In this document: piece after piece, positions 1 to 12,389 of the stretch | Layout: each line of letters begins with the position of its first letter | How positions within the stretch are numbered: the first letter of the stretch is position 1 | Assembly: GCF_949987535.1 (NCBI RefSeq) | Contig: NC_080081.1 | Coordinates: forward strand, 48,892,973-48,956,972 | From: Balaenoptera acutorostrata | Lineage: Eukaryota; Chordata; Mammalia; Artiodactyla; Balaenopteridae | Direction of reading: 5' to 3' | Length of the DNA: 64,000 nt | The notes under the pieces: generated by a model | What the model was told of the DNA's origin: nothing | What the model saw: only the letters and a program-made list of their open reading frames with translations | The model's database searches: none | Position numbers and translations under genes: made by a program

Positions 1-3000
1 ATCAGAGGTCTCTAATAATAACAAGATTAGAGTTAGAGTTTCCATTTCCAGTCAATGGAAAGAACTTCTCCCTCTGATCTGTACACAGATTGTTTTGGCA
101 ACATGTGTCTCTTGAAGGAGTAAAGACAAAACACACCCACATTGAGACCCATGGCTTTTGAAAGGTAGAAATTGAGGCAGCAGTCTAAACTACCACACAG
201 AGCCAAGAGGAAAGATCAGTTTTGAGGTGAGAGTGAAGGGAATTACTGGATCCTCTGTATGCGGTGGAGTCCTGGGAAATTCTGGGAAACTGAACACAGT
301 CTCGAAGTGTCATCCAAGGCCTCCAATTTTTCAGGGCTGCAGAAAGCATCATCGCTGATTGTCAATGTGGTAAATTAGTTTGGAGGTCAAGCCTTCCCAA
401 CAATTTTCACTGTTTATTTGAATTCTCTTTATTATACATCTGACATCTGTGTAATCTATTTTGTTGTTGTTTTTGTTGTTGTTATTTAAACAAAACCTCT
501 TAAGTTGGTTTTAAGAAGTTAGTCATTCAAATATTGGGAAAGGTGGGATGAAGCAGGGATGGCATAATATTATTTGCCTGTGGAAGCCTATGAAAAATTG
601 AATTCATGGATGTGTTACAAATGAATGGATTTCAATCACGTTGGATATAGTTTGGACTTAGACCTGGGCCAAACCATTTTGTCATTTTTAGGATGTCACT
701 CTGTGGCCAGTGTGCCAAAAAATGACTACATTCTGTATCCTCTTTCAGCACTGGACAGCTACAATGGGCTCTGAGTCCTTTCTCAAAGCAACCAGTAAAG
801 TGGCTCCCATATCAAGATTTCCTATGGTTATCCCACATACCTAAGTGTCACCCTAAAGTTTATGACAACACAGGGTCCTGGCAATACTCAGACAACATTA
901 TGTGCCAGAGCCCAGCCAGACATGAGACATTTAGGTCCAGTTGGATCATATGTCTTTATTATTTCTGATATCAAACTTGAATAGGTGGGAAAAAAACAGA
1001 CTTTTCAGTCACAACTAAAGTTGAATGATGACTGCATGATAGGCAATGCAGTGACCTATAATTCAAATAGTTAGAGATCCCCATTTATTTTCTAGTTTTC
1101 TGGTATTTCACCACTGAAAATTTTAATCAACATCCTTTTGTAAATAACACATTCCTAAATTTAAAAGTAAAAATGCACTGAAACTAGCTCCAACGACATC
1201 CAGTATCTTTAGAAATAAAATGGAAAGCATCACCACTTTAAGACGTTTCATGAAATAGCAATGCAATGTTTCACTCCAATTAACTGAATTGTAGTGCACC
1301 TTTGGATACCAGTTCAGTAGAGCAGATACAACTAATGACAGGGTCTAATTATAACATTGGTGATATCACTAACATTAATAGGTTTATCTAATGGAGAAAA
1401 AATTAGAATAACAACAGACTATGAGATGTACTATGAATCCACTGAACTTGAGGAAATGATCTACTGGTCTTAGCTGTACAACCAACTGGTTTATGAACTC
1501 AGTAAGTCACAATCTGTTTCCCATCAGTAAAATGTTGGAGATTATACAAGATCTTGAAAAACTAGATTGTAAATTCTGTTATTTGAATGGTGTCTTCATT
1601 ATGGTACAAAGTAGTGTGAAAAATGATAGAATGAGTTTAGCGTTTCTACCTCAATAGGTACGTATTTATTTACCTTGGGCCTTCAATTATTCATCCTTCC
1701 ATTTTGCCCACAGATGCCATACAATAGAGGCCACTGCTGGCCTTGTAAGATCAAGAAATATTCAATTACTCCATTTTTACTCTGCTTTCTGATGCCCCAT
1801 CCTTCTAAAGTGCTTAAATAGACAAGTTCTATAGGTCAAGTTCTTTACCAGGACTTTTTGCTTTCATTTTGTCATTAATTGCTCTCTCTCAGACTTTAAA
1901 AAAGAAGTAGAAGATTACTAAAATTAATATGCCTTTAAAATAATTTTTAAAAATTGTTGGTTGTATTTCAAACATTGTAACTGGTGATAGACATAATTTG
2001 AGGAAGGTGCTGATATCTGTCTTCTTTGGATCTCATTGTAGGTGAGATGACTGCGTCCTCTACATTTGTGAGAACATCCTTGATTTACACTGTTTCCATG
2101 GCTTTCGAATCATGCATATTTACCGTCTATCTGATATAGTATTATAGACAGATAGTCCTGCTTTTTTTCTTATTGCTTATTTGTTATTATACTGTGCTAT
2201 TTGTTAAATGTTGCTTAGTTGTAAAGAAATTTTTATAAGGCAATGTTTGCAAAATGATCAGAAATGTTCAACTTAGTAGATACAAACTATTATTTTCCCT
2301 TACTCTTTTTTGTGATAAGTCATATTCCTCATTTAAGAAAATTAAACAAATGTGAATTAATGAAAATGAAATATAAATTCCTTTTTATTAACAGCTGTCT
2401 CTTTCCCCTTGGTATTTCTACTGAGAAGTTCTCATTACAAATTTTTAGCCAGAGGTCTGCTGAAAATCATCCAAGCCCTTTAGAAATTTAGGTGTCAAAT
2501 CCTTCTAGATGTATATTTTAACACTCCAGCCTTTTTTGAAACATTTATTCCCTTTAGACCTTTCCGTGTCATGCTTTTAATCAATTTACCTTGAAGAATT
2601 TACTTTTTTTCATTCTTTTTGACTAATAGCCCTGGATTTTTATTTTATTCTTTTGCCCTTCCCTATACAAATTCACTCTGCCAGTTCCTTTCAATATCAA
2701 GGGGAATAAACATTATATCAAATAAACCCCTCTCCTCTTTAAAGCACAGGACATTTTTGTGAGGTGTTAGTGATGGCATTGGGTATTGAGACTTCCAAGG
2801 TGATCTGAAGACAGCACCTGGGTTACCCATCACCAAATTTCTTTCAGGTTTACTTTTTACAGCAACATAAACTTTTAAATATTTTTCCATATATCTACAT
2901 TATGATGAAAATTTATTGAATTAGGATCATCTTTTTAAAAATTAGTTTAGTATTTCATGTTGTTATTTTTAAATTTTCTTTTGTAGCATTGGAAATATTT

Positions 3001-4781
3001 CTGTGTTCAGTAATCAAAGTGCTCACTCCATATATTAATTGACCTTTCTCCCTTTATTCACTCATTCCATGTCTTTGGTTTATTATCCCTTTTCTTTGGA
3101 TATCAATATATTAGGTTTAGATAATTAGTCATTTAGCCATTTTTCTGGTCTCACCTTTGCTAAATTCTTTCCATTTATAATTGTGCTGGTATTTCTAACA
3201 ACTTACATATTCTTCATATTCTTAGTGTCTCCCCTGAACTTGTTATTTTCTGTTGAGTTTTGAGTGTCGTCAGTTGCTTAGCAAGAGGTACTTTTGGAGT
3301 GTGGCAGGAGGGACTCCTCTGGGTGGGGCATGTGTGAAAGATGGGTGACAGCTGGATGCTTAAGCAGCTGCTTGATAGCAAACAGAGGAGGGAAGCTTCA
3401 AGTACGTGGGCAGAAGGACACAGTGAAGCAAAACTCAAGCAGTGAGGCATAGCTGTGAAACCCGGGGACGTGTCAACAAGACCCGCCACAACTGGAAATC
3501 AGGGCCTCATTTAGAAATTCAAAATAGCAGCTAAGTTTACTGTCTCTTAAGGCATGTCATTTTCAAACAAGGCACATTAACTGCCTGGTTTGTAATCAAG
3601 GGCAGTCTTCTGTTCACCAGATAAGCAACATTTGCTGGCTGAATATCAGTTTCCTTAATTCCAAAGGTAAAATTTGATTCAAAAGATCTTATATCTGAAT
3701 ATTTTAGTCAACTGAATGTTTACAAAGACATTTAACTTATGGTGTGAAATGCTCTTTCTTTTGGTAGGTTAGTAGGTATACATCTGATAAGATGATGTTG
3801 TCTTAAAGGCAATTTACAGAAAGATTTGGAGAAAGCTTTAAGGCACACAGCTCTGTAAAATAACTAGTTCAAGTATACCTACAGTCAGACAAAATAGAGA
3901 ATATATGAGCTCAGATACTAAGAAATTTGGCATTCTAGAAATATTATATATGAGTTTAAGATTTTATATGTCTAGGGTTAAAATAAAGGGATATTTGAGA
4001 TTTAAAACCTGAGGACCTTTATGTTTCCTGTATTACCTCTGAATTAGTGTCTATTTATTAATCCAAAGCAAATATTTTTTAGTATCATATTTGTGGGCTA
4101 AATATTTAGTGGGATAGCATAATAAACAATGTTAAGTTTCTTAAGGTGCTATCACTCCATTAGAAGATAAAAATCCACATCAGTAAAGTGTGGTATAAGA
4201 GGGGTACAAATTAAAACCCCACATTTGAGCTAGTAAACAATCCTGGCAATTTTCAAGATAAATTGGAATTGGAGAAATGAATAAAAAATGTCTCCCTTGT
4301 GAGAGTGGTTGGCACAGTCAGGAGTGCTCTTACTCTGGGTCTGAACATCATGATGTCATGAGGAGCTACAAAAGTGCCAAGGGATTGTCAGAGTACCATG
4401 CTCAAATGGTGACAGAGACCAGGTCATGATATACACGGGGTTCACCTTCTAGAAAGATGCAGAGGTCTTTAGGAGCCTGATGAAATCCTTCCCTTTATGA
4501 TGATTTATTATTTCTATGTGCTACAGAGCATTTAAAATGCCTTGAAATTATTTTTAAAAATCAATTTCACCATAATTTTCTTTCCATGAAGTGTTTTGTT
4601 TCAAGGGTTAGTTCTCCTGTAACTTTCCAATTTCTTTTTAAAGCTCTTAGAATAGTCAGGTTTTCTGAGTCAGATTTAATTTGTTTTTTATTTACCTAAA
4701 ATGTCATCATTTTCAATCATATTTTCCGATTTGCTATCAGAAGTTGTAAAAATAGTTTTAGGGATCTTTCGATTCCTATGG
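1..4781. other. Unassigned AT-rich intergenic or intronic DNA
   Basis: No gene, RNA gene or young repeat is recognisable here. Open frames are at most 91 codons, lack known motifs and occur on both strands as expected by chance. A weak MIR-like stretch lies near 1495-1590 (a pattern like 'cagtttcctcatctgtaaaatg' in degraded form). A TTG-rich run lies near 461-487. I see no CpG island and no convincing splice-bounded exon. Confidence 0.6.
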
Positions 4782-4783
4782 AG

Positions 4784-4832
<49 letters not shown>

Positions 4833-4893
4833 TATATGCTCTATATGCATATATGCATATGCTCTATAGAGCATATATTACATATATATATGT
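4782..4893. repeat. (TA)n microsatellite with adjoining perfect palindrome
   Basis: An uninterrupted run of alternating A and T occupies about 4782-4829. A degenerate TA-rich block follows, containing a 20-bp perfect palindrome at 4857-4876 (halves ATATGCTCTA and TAGAGCATAT). The frame running through it that encodes Tyr-Ile repeats is only a by-product of the dinucleotide repeat. Such tracts can extrude cruciforms and often vary in length. Confidence 0.9.
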
Positions 4894-5196
4894 TCTAAAT
4901 TTGTTTTATTGTTTTTTTCAATTCATTTCTTGATGTGCTAGCAACTTTTTTTGTTTTTATTTTTTTGTATTTTTTTAAATTTTTGAATTATATTTTATTT
5001 ATTTAATTATACAGCAGGTTCTTATTAGTCATCAATTTTATACACGTCAGTGTATACATGTCAATCTCTATCGTCCAGTTCATCACACCATCATCCCCAC
5101 TCGCCCACGGCTTTCCTCTCTTGGTGTCCATATGTTTGTTCTCTACATCTGTGTCTCAATTTCTGCTCTGCAAACTGGTTCATCTGTACCATTTTT

Positions 5197-8100
5197 CTAG
5201 GTTCCACATATATACGATAATATATGATATTTGTTTTTCTCTTTTTGACTTACTTCACTCTTTATGAGAGTGTCTAGATCCATCCACGTCTCAACAAATG
5301 ACCCAATTTCGTTCCTTTTTAAGGCTGAGTAATATTCCATTGCATATATGTACCACAACTTCTTTATCCATTCATCTGTTGCTGGACATTTAGGTTGTTC
5401 CATGACCTGGCTATTGTAAATAGTGCTGCAATGAACATTGGGGTGCATGCGTCTTTTTGAATTACAGTTTTCTCTGGGTATATGCCCAGTAGTGGGATTG
5501 CTGGATTATACAGTAATTCTATTTTTAGTTTTTTAAGGAACTTCCATACTGTTCTCCATAGTGGCTGTATCAATTTACATTCCCGCGAACAGTGCAAGAG
5601 GGTCCCTTTCCTCCACACCCTCTCCAGCATTTGTTGTTTGTAGATTTTCTGATGATGCTCATTCTAACTGATGTGAAGTGATACCTCATTGTAGTTTTAA
5701 TTTGCATTTATCTAATAATTAGTGATGATGAGCAGATTTTTATGTGCTTCTTGACCATCTGTATGTCTGCTTTGCAGAAATGTCTATTTAGGTCTTTTGC
5801 CCATTTTTTGATTGGGTTATTTGTTTCTTTAATATTGAGCTGTTTGAGCTGTTTATATATTTTGGAGATTAATCCTTTGTCCATTGATTCATTTGCAAAT
5901 ATTTTCTCTCATTCTGAGGTTTGTCTTTTCATCTTGTTTATGGTTTCCTTTGCTGTGCAAAAGCTTGTAAGTTTCATTAGGTCCCATTTGTTTATTTTTG
6001 TTTTTATTTCCATTACTCTAAGAGGTGGATCAAAAAACATCTTGCTGTGATTTATGTCAAAGAGGGTTCTTCCTATGTTTTCCTCTAAGAGTTTTATAGT
6101 GTCTGGTCGTACATTTAGTTCTCTAATCCATTTTGAGTTTATTTTTGTGTATGGTGTTAAGGAGTGTTCTAATTTAATTCTTTTACATGTAGCTGTCCAG
6201 TTTTCCAAGCACCACATTTTGAAGAGACTGTCTTTTCTGCATTCTATATCCTTGCCTCCTTTGTCATAGATTAGCTGACCATAAGTGATTGGGTATATCC
6301 TGGGTTTTCTATCTTGTTCCATTGATCTATGTTTCTGTTTTTCTGCCAGTACCAAATTGTCTTGATTACTGTAGCTTTGTAGTATAGTCTGAAGTCAGGG
6401 AGTCTGGTTCCTACAGCTCCATTTTTTTCCCTCAAGACTGCTTTGGCTATTCGGGGTCTTTTGTGTCTCCATACAAATTTTAAGATTTTTTGTTCTACTT
6501 CTGTAAAAAATGCCATTGGTAATTTGATGGGGATTGCATTGAATCTGTAGATTGCTTTGGGTAGTATAGTCATTTTCACAATATTGATTCTTCCAAATCA
6601 AGAACATGGTATATCTCTCCATCTGTGGGTATCATCTTAATTTCTTTCATCAGTGTCTTATAGTTTTCTGCATACAGGTCTTTTGTCTCCCTAGGTAGGT
6701 TTATTCCTAGGTACTTTATTCTTTTTGTTGCAATGATAAATGGGAGTGTTTCCATAATTTCTCTTTCAGATTATTCATCATTACTGTATAGGAATGCAAG
6801 AGATTTCTGTGCATTAATGTTGTATCTTGCAACTTTACCAAATTCATTGATTAGCTCTAGTAGTTTTCTGGTGACATCTTTAGGATTCTCTATGTATAGT
6901 ATCATGTCATCTGCAAACAGTGACAGTTTTACTTCTTCTTTTTCAATTTGTATTCCATTTATTTCTTTATCTTCTATGATTTCCATGGCTAGGACTTCCA
7001 AAACTATGTTGAATAATAGTGGCGAGAGTGGATATCCTTGTCTTGTTCCAAATCTTAGAGGAAATGCTTTCAGTTTTTCACCATTGAGAATGATGTTTGC
7101 TGTGGGTTTTTCATATATGGCCTTTATTATGTTGAGGTAGGTTCCCTCTATGCCCACTTTCTGGAAAGTTTTAATCATAAATCGGTGTTGAATTTTGTCA
7201 GAAGCTTTTTCTGCATCTATTGAGATGATCATATGTTTTTATTCTTCAGTTTGTTAATATGGTGTATCACATTGATTGATTTGCATATATTGAAGAATCC
7301 TTGCATCCCTGGGATAAATCCAACTTGATCGTGGTGTATGATCCTTTTAATGTGTTGTTGGATTCTGTTTGCTAGTATTTTGTTGAGGATATTTGCATCT
7401 ATATTCATCAGTGATATTGGTCTGTAATTTTCTTTTTTTGTAGTGTCTTTGTCTGGTTTTGGTATCATGGTGATGGTGGCCTCATAGAATGAGTTTGGGA
7501 GGGTTCTGTCTGCAATTTTTTGGAAGAGTTTGAGAATGATGGCTGTTAGTTCTTCTCTAAATGTTTGATAGCATTCACCTGTGAAGCCAACATGTCCTGG
7601 ACTTTTGTTTGTTGGAAGATTTTTAATCACAGTTTCAATTTCATTACTTGTGATTGGTGGGTTCATATTCTCTGTTTCTTCCTGGTTCAGTCTTGGAAGG
7701 TTATACCTTTCTAAGAATTTGTCCGTTTCTTCCAGGTTGTCCATTTTATTGGCATAGAGTTGCTTGTAGTAGTCTCTTAGGATGCTTAGTATTTCTGTGG
7801 TGTCTGTTGCAACTTCTCCTGTTTCATCTATAATTTTATTGATTTGAGTCCTTTCCCTCTTTTTCTTGATGAGTCTGGCTAATGGTTTATTAATTTTGTT
7901 TATCTTCTCAAAGAACCAGCTTTTAGCTTTACTGATCTTTGCTATTGTTTTCTTTGTTTCTATTTCATTTAATTCTGCTCTGATCTTTATGATTTCTTTC
8001 CTTCTGCTAACTTTGGGTTTTGTTTGTTCTTCTTTCTCTACTTCCTTTAGGTGTAAGGTTAGATTGTTTACTTGAGATTTTTCTTGTTTCTTTAGGTAGG

Positions 8101-9007
8101 CTTGTATAGCTATAAACTTCCCTCTTAGAACTGCTCTTGCTGCATCCCATAGGTTTTAGATTTTTGTGTTTTCATTGTCATTTGTCTGTAGGTATTTTTT
8201 GATTTCCTCTTTGATTTCTTCAGTGATCTCTTGGTTATTTAGTAACGCATTGTTTAGCCTCCATGTTTTTGTGTTTTTAAGGTGTTTTCCCCTATAATTC
8301 ATTTCTAATCTCATAGTGTTGTGGTCAGAAAAGATGCTTGATATGATTTCAATTTTCTTAAATTTACTGAGGCTTGACTTGTGACCCAAGATATGATCTA
8401 TCCTGGAGAATGTTCTGTGCGCACTTGAGAAGAAAGTGTAATCTGCTGTTTTTGGACGGAATGTCCTATAAATATCAATTAAATATTTCTGGTCTATTGT
8501 GTCATTTAAAGCTTCTGTTACCTTATTTATTTTCATTTTGGATGATCTGTCCATTGGTGTAAGTGAGGTGTTAAAGTCCCCCACTATTATTGTGTTACTG
8601 TCAATTTCCCCTTTTATAGCTGTTAGCAGTTGCCTTATGTATTGAGGTGCTCCTATGTTGGGTGCATATATATTTATAATTATTATATCTTCTTCTTGGA
8701 TTGATCCCTTGATCATTATGGAGTGTCCTTCCTTGTCTCTTTTAATATTCTTTATTTTAAGGTCTATTTTATCTGATATGAGTATTGGTACTCCAACTTT
8801 CTTTTGATTTCCATTTGTATGGAATATCATTTTCCATCCTCTCACTTTCAGTCTGTATGTTTCCCTAGGTGTGAAGTGGGTCTCTTGTAGATAGCATATA
8901 TATGGGTCTTGTTTTTGTATCCATTCAGCAAGCCTGTGTCTTTTGGTTGGAGCATTTAATCCATTCACGTTTAAGGTAATTATCGATATGTACGTTCCTA
9001 CGACTAT
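5197..9007 (-). pseudogene. L1 ORF2 (endonuclease / reverse transcriptase), decayed
   Basis: This is the remnant of the L1 protein that nicks target DNA and copies L1 RNA. Open segments on the minus strand run in order. 8968-8156 is the endonuclease domain, with the [16 protein letters not shown] and SDHN motifs visible. 7744-7229 and 7232-6771 are the reverse transcriptase, with the [13 protein letters not shown] block and the FADD catalytic box. 6579-6271, 6355-5909, 5630-5364 and 5448-5197 are the C-terminal region. The segments lie in different frames and are separated by stops, so no full protein can be made. At the expected start codon the sequence reads ATA (9005-9007) where the intact copy at 22983 has ATG. 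The element is certainly L1; exact remnant ends are approximate. Confidence 0.92.
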
Positions 9008-9065
9008 TTTCTTAATTGTTATGGGTTTTTCTTTGTAGGCCCTTTTCTTCTCTTGTGTTTCCAGC

Positions 9066-9963
9066 TTAGAGAAGTTCCTTTATCATTTCTTGTAGAGCTG
9101 GTTTGGTGGTCCTGCATTCTCCTAGCTTTTGCTTGTCTGTAATGCTTTTGATTTCTCTTTTGATTCTGCATGAGATCCTTGCCGGGTAGAGTAATCATGG
9201 TTGTAGGTTCTTCCCTTTCATCACTTTAAGTATATCATGCCACTCCCTTCTGACTTGTAGAGTTTCTTCTGAGAAATCTGCTGTTAACCTTATGGGAGTT
9301 CCCTTGTATATTATTTGTCATCTTTCCCATGCTGCTTTCAATAATTTTTCTTTGTCTTTAATTTTTGATTACTATGTGTCCCAGCATGTTTCTCCTTGGG
9401 TTTATCCTGCCTGGGACTCTCTGTGCTTCCTGGACTTGGGTGGCTATTTCCTTTCCCATGTTAGGGAAGATTTCAACTCTAATCTCTTCAATATTTTCTC
9501 GGGTCTTTTCTCTCTCTCTTCTCCTTCTGGGACCCCTATAATGCGAATATAATGTGGTTGCATTTAATGTTGTCCCAGAAGTCTCTTAGGCTGTCTTCAT
9601 TTCTTTTCATTGTTTTTTCTTTAGTCTGTTCTGCAGCAGTGAATTCCACCATTCTGTCTTCCAGGTCACTTATCCATTCTTCTGCCTCCGTTATTCTGCT
9701 ATTGATTCCTTCTAGTGTAGTTTTCATTTCAGTTATTGTATTGTTCATCTCTGTTTGTTCTTTAATTCTTCCAAGTCTTTGTTAAACATTTCTTGCATCT
9801 TCTCAATCTTTGCCTCCATTCTTTTTCTGAGGTCCTGGATCATCTTCATTATCATTATTCTGAATTCTTTTTCTGGAAGGTTGCCTATCTCCACTTCATT
9901 TAGTTGTTTTTCTGGGGTTTTATCTTGTTCCTTCATCTGGTACATAGCCCTCTGCCTTTTCAT
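9066..9963 (-). pseudogene. L1 ORF1 (RNA-binding chaperone), decayed
   Basis: The start codon at 9963 and the end of the reading frame at 9066-9068 both align with the intact ORF1 at 22031-22924. The N-terminal part (9963-9745) is open and carries the [10 protein letters not shown] motif and a charged, coiled-coil-like stretch. The next open piece (9748-9536) continues the coiled coil ([20 protein letters not shown]). The downstream RRM and C-terminal part is disrupted by frameshifts and stops. ORF1 protein normally forms trimers that coat L1 RNA. This copy is not expected to be functional. Confidence 0.88.
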
Positions 9964-10264
9964 CTTGTCTATCTTTCTGTGAATGTGGTTTTTGTTCCAC
10001 AGGCTGCAGGATTGTAGTTCTTCTTATTTCTGCTGTCTGCCCTCTGCCTAGCAATTTTTCAAAGTTATACAAAAAAAAAAAAAAAAGTTTTACAGGTTTG
10101 TTTAGAACTTAACTCCTGATTTTTGTATCTATTTTTTGATTATGTGTCTGTTGTATATTTTATATTTAATAAAATTCTCTCTTGCTTTTCTTCAGATATA
10201 TAAACATTTACAAATATTCAAAGACGTAGAATATACAAGTACCTTGTTTTAAATTGTATTAGTG

Positions 10265-10672
10265 TTCACAAGTATTTGCTGCCACATCCTGAAAGAGGGA
10301 TATATTTCTATGTCCTGTTGACAATAGATGTCATCATGTGACTTACTTTGAACGATGAAATATGAGAAGAGTAGATATCATTCTAGTTGAAAACCATATA
10401 AACTAGTTCACAATTTGCTTTGTTCTTTTTATTTTTTATCCTTCTGCCATGACAACCAGAAATGTTTCATATAGAGGATGCTCTGTCAGCCTGGTGATGT
10501 GGAACAGAGCTGCAGGCAACCCGGACATGCAGAGTCAAAAGGCAAAAAACAAAACACAAAACAAAACAAAGCAATAAAAAAACTTTGTTGCTATAAACCA
10601 CTGAGATTTGGGGTTTGCTTCTTACAGCAGCATAACCTAGACTCTCTGACTCATGTATATTACTGAAACAAA
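10265..10672 (+). mobile_element. MaLR/MLT1-like LTR relic
   Basis: The segment ends in a block recalling the MLT1 LTR 3' end (TTGTTGCTATAAACCACTGAGATTTGGG..., then an 'ACAGCAGCATAACCTAG'-like end). Upstream are typical MLT1-style features: a 'catgtgact' block, a 'ccttctgccatgac' block and 'agctgcaggcaacccgg'. Length is about 400 bp, as expected for a solo LTR of this family. Assignment is from memory of the consensus, and boundaries are approximate. Confidence 0.6.
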
Positions 10673-10799
10673 CAAATAAAAAAGAACATAAAGAGTCAAG
10701 TTAACAGTGTGAGAAGTTAAATATATGAAGAGAGAATTTCTCGATATACTAACTGTTGTATTATTGGGCAGAAGTTTGGAATAGATTTTAAAATATCAA

Positions 10800-11016
10800 C
10801 TTCTGAATTAGAGAGACTTAGGTTTGGTTCTCCATTCTGATACTTACCATATGTCTGATCTTGAAAATATTGCATAACTTGTTTAAGGTTTATTTTCTCA
10901 TTTATAAAATGCAAGTAATAACACCTGTATTATATAGTCCTGATAGAAAGAATTTAGTGAAATGAAATGTGTAAAATCCCTGGCACATAGCAAATAGTTG
11001 TAAATGGTAGTTACAA
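10800..11016 (+). repeat. MIR SINE relic
   Basis: The order of blocks matches an old tRNA-derived MIR: a central 'tctgatacttacca' region, then a degenerate 'cttgtttaaggtttattttctcatttataaaatg' block, then an 'aatccctggcacatagcaaatag' end. It is heavily diverged. Confidence 0.6.
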
Positions 11017-11867
11017 TATTGTTGACACTACTGACAGTACATTAAGACTATTTAGCACTTGGAAAGTATCTTTTTCCTTAGAGTCATCTGTACTTTGGCT
11101 TCTTAGAATTTGTATTTGGCTTTGGAGATATTTTGTTTGTAGTTCTCAAATATTATAATGATTTACCAGTATTATCGTTTAACTTTTTAATCTGTTATTT
11201 CCAAAATTCTGTTTTACTTTGGGACCCCATGACTTCTTTCCTCTGGGTTTTTTTTTTTTTTATTTATTGTGCTATTGATTACCTTGTAGTTTAGGATTTC
11301 TCAGATTTTTATACATCTTACAGTTTCTTAAAGCATTAATAATTATGTATATACATAACTGAATTTACTACCAAAGTCATCAGGAGGTGAGCACAAGCAA
11401 ACACACAGTTTATGCTGCAATATGAAAAGCTTTCAGTAGGCAATGTGAGAAAAAAAGACTTTGATGAACTCTCAAAGTTGCTTTGATTTTCTCCAACCAA
11501 ACAGAATAATTAGAGACCATTTGAAATCAATTTTCAAAACACAAATCTGTTGGTTTTTTATCATTACCTAACAAATTTAGTGATGTAATACAACACCTCT
11601 AAATTATTTCACTGTTTCCATGGGTTTGTCAGGAGTCAGCGTGTGGCCATCAGGGGTCTCACAATATGTTGTCAGGGCTGCAGTCTCATTTGGAGCTCAG
11701 GGTCTTCTTCCAGGTTTATTCAAGTTGTTGGTAGAATTCAATCTCTTGAGGTTATAGAACTGAGGCTCTCAGCTCCTAGAGGCTACCTGCAGTTGCCTGC
11801 TATGATCTTCTCCACAGGCAGTTCAAACTATAACAGCTTATGTTTTCAAGGCCATTAAGAAAGTCTC
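11017..11867. other. Unassigned intergenic DNA
   Basis: Nothing recognisable. It is AT-rich, with one T run near 11249-11262 and no open frame with motifs. Confidence 0.5.
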
Positions 11868-11985
11868 TTTTGTGGGAGGTGGCCAAGATGGTGGAGTAGC
11901 AAGACCCTGAAGGGGTTTATTACAAGTTATTGAATATTGTTCCCTGTGCTATACAATGAATACAAGTTTTAAGAAGAAAAAAATG
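11868..11985. mobile_element. Rearranged L1 scrap: 5' head joined to inverted 3' end
   Basis: Positions about 11872-11909 read like the first bases of an older artiodactyl-type L1 5'UTR (GGAGGTGGCCAAGATGG then a GGAGTAG block). Positions about 11915-11975 then read like L1 3'UTR sequence on the opposite strand (a TTATTACAAG block, then CCCTGTGCTATACA). Similar sequences, CTCTTTTG at 11868-11875 and CTCTTTGA near 11998, may be traces of a TSD. Confidence 0.55.
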
Positions 11986-12389
11986 CAAACTTAAATCTCT
12001 TTGAAAATTAAATATGTTTTCATCCAAGTCTTTTTATTGTTTTTGCTGTATTTCTCTTAAGAGGGCAATACTTGAAATGGACAGTTTACTACATCCTGTT
12101 TCTTCTTTTTCTTGAATAATCAGTTTTCTTCATCTTATTTCAGTCTTCCTAACCTTCACAATTTTGGACCATATCTATCTCATCAAGCCATTCCAGGACA
12201 TCTCTCTTAGAGGCAATCTATAGCCACATTTAGTGTATGTAATTTGGAACTATTGGGATTTCTTTAACTTTCAAACTTGACTTAGAATTTCTGTCATTTC
12301 TGGGTTTTCCACCAGCAGTCACTGGTACTAAAATCACCAGGTAATGAAGAGGTTTAGTCACTCTGGTCATTAGTTTCAGGGTTAGTGCT

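Larger units (their letters stand above)
4938..10060 (-). mobile_element. L1 retrotransposon, minus strand, long but 5'-truncated
   Basis: Read on the minus strand, this holds, in order, a stub of 5'UTR (about 9964-10047), ORF1 (9963-9066), ORF2 (about 9007-5197) and a 3'UTR ending in an A-rich tail near 4953-4990. Both ORFs are recognisable but broken by many stops and frameshifts. The short repeats CTAGCAA at 4938-4944 and 10048-10054, each followed by a T-rich stretch, are a possible but weak TSD. The 3'UTR differs in sequence from the L1s at 20-32 kb, so this is probably an older subfamily. The 5' end is cut about 85 bp upstream of the ORF1 start. Confidence 0.93.

Noticed and set aside
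4701..4898. Open frame with Tyr-Ile repeats
   Set aside because: It is a translation of the (TA)n microsatellite, with no start context or homologous domain.
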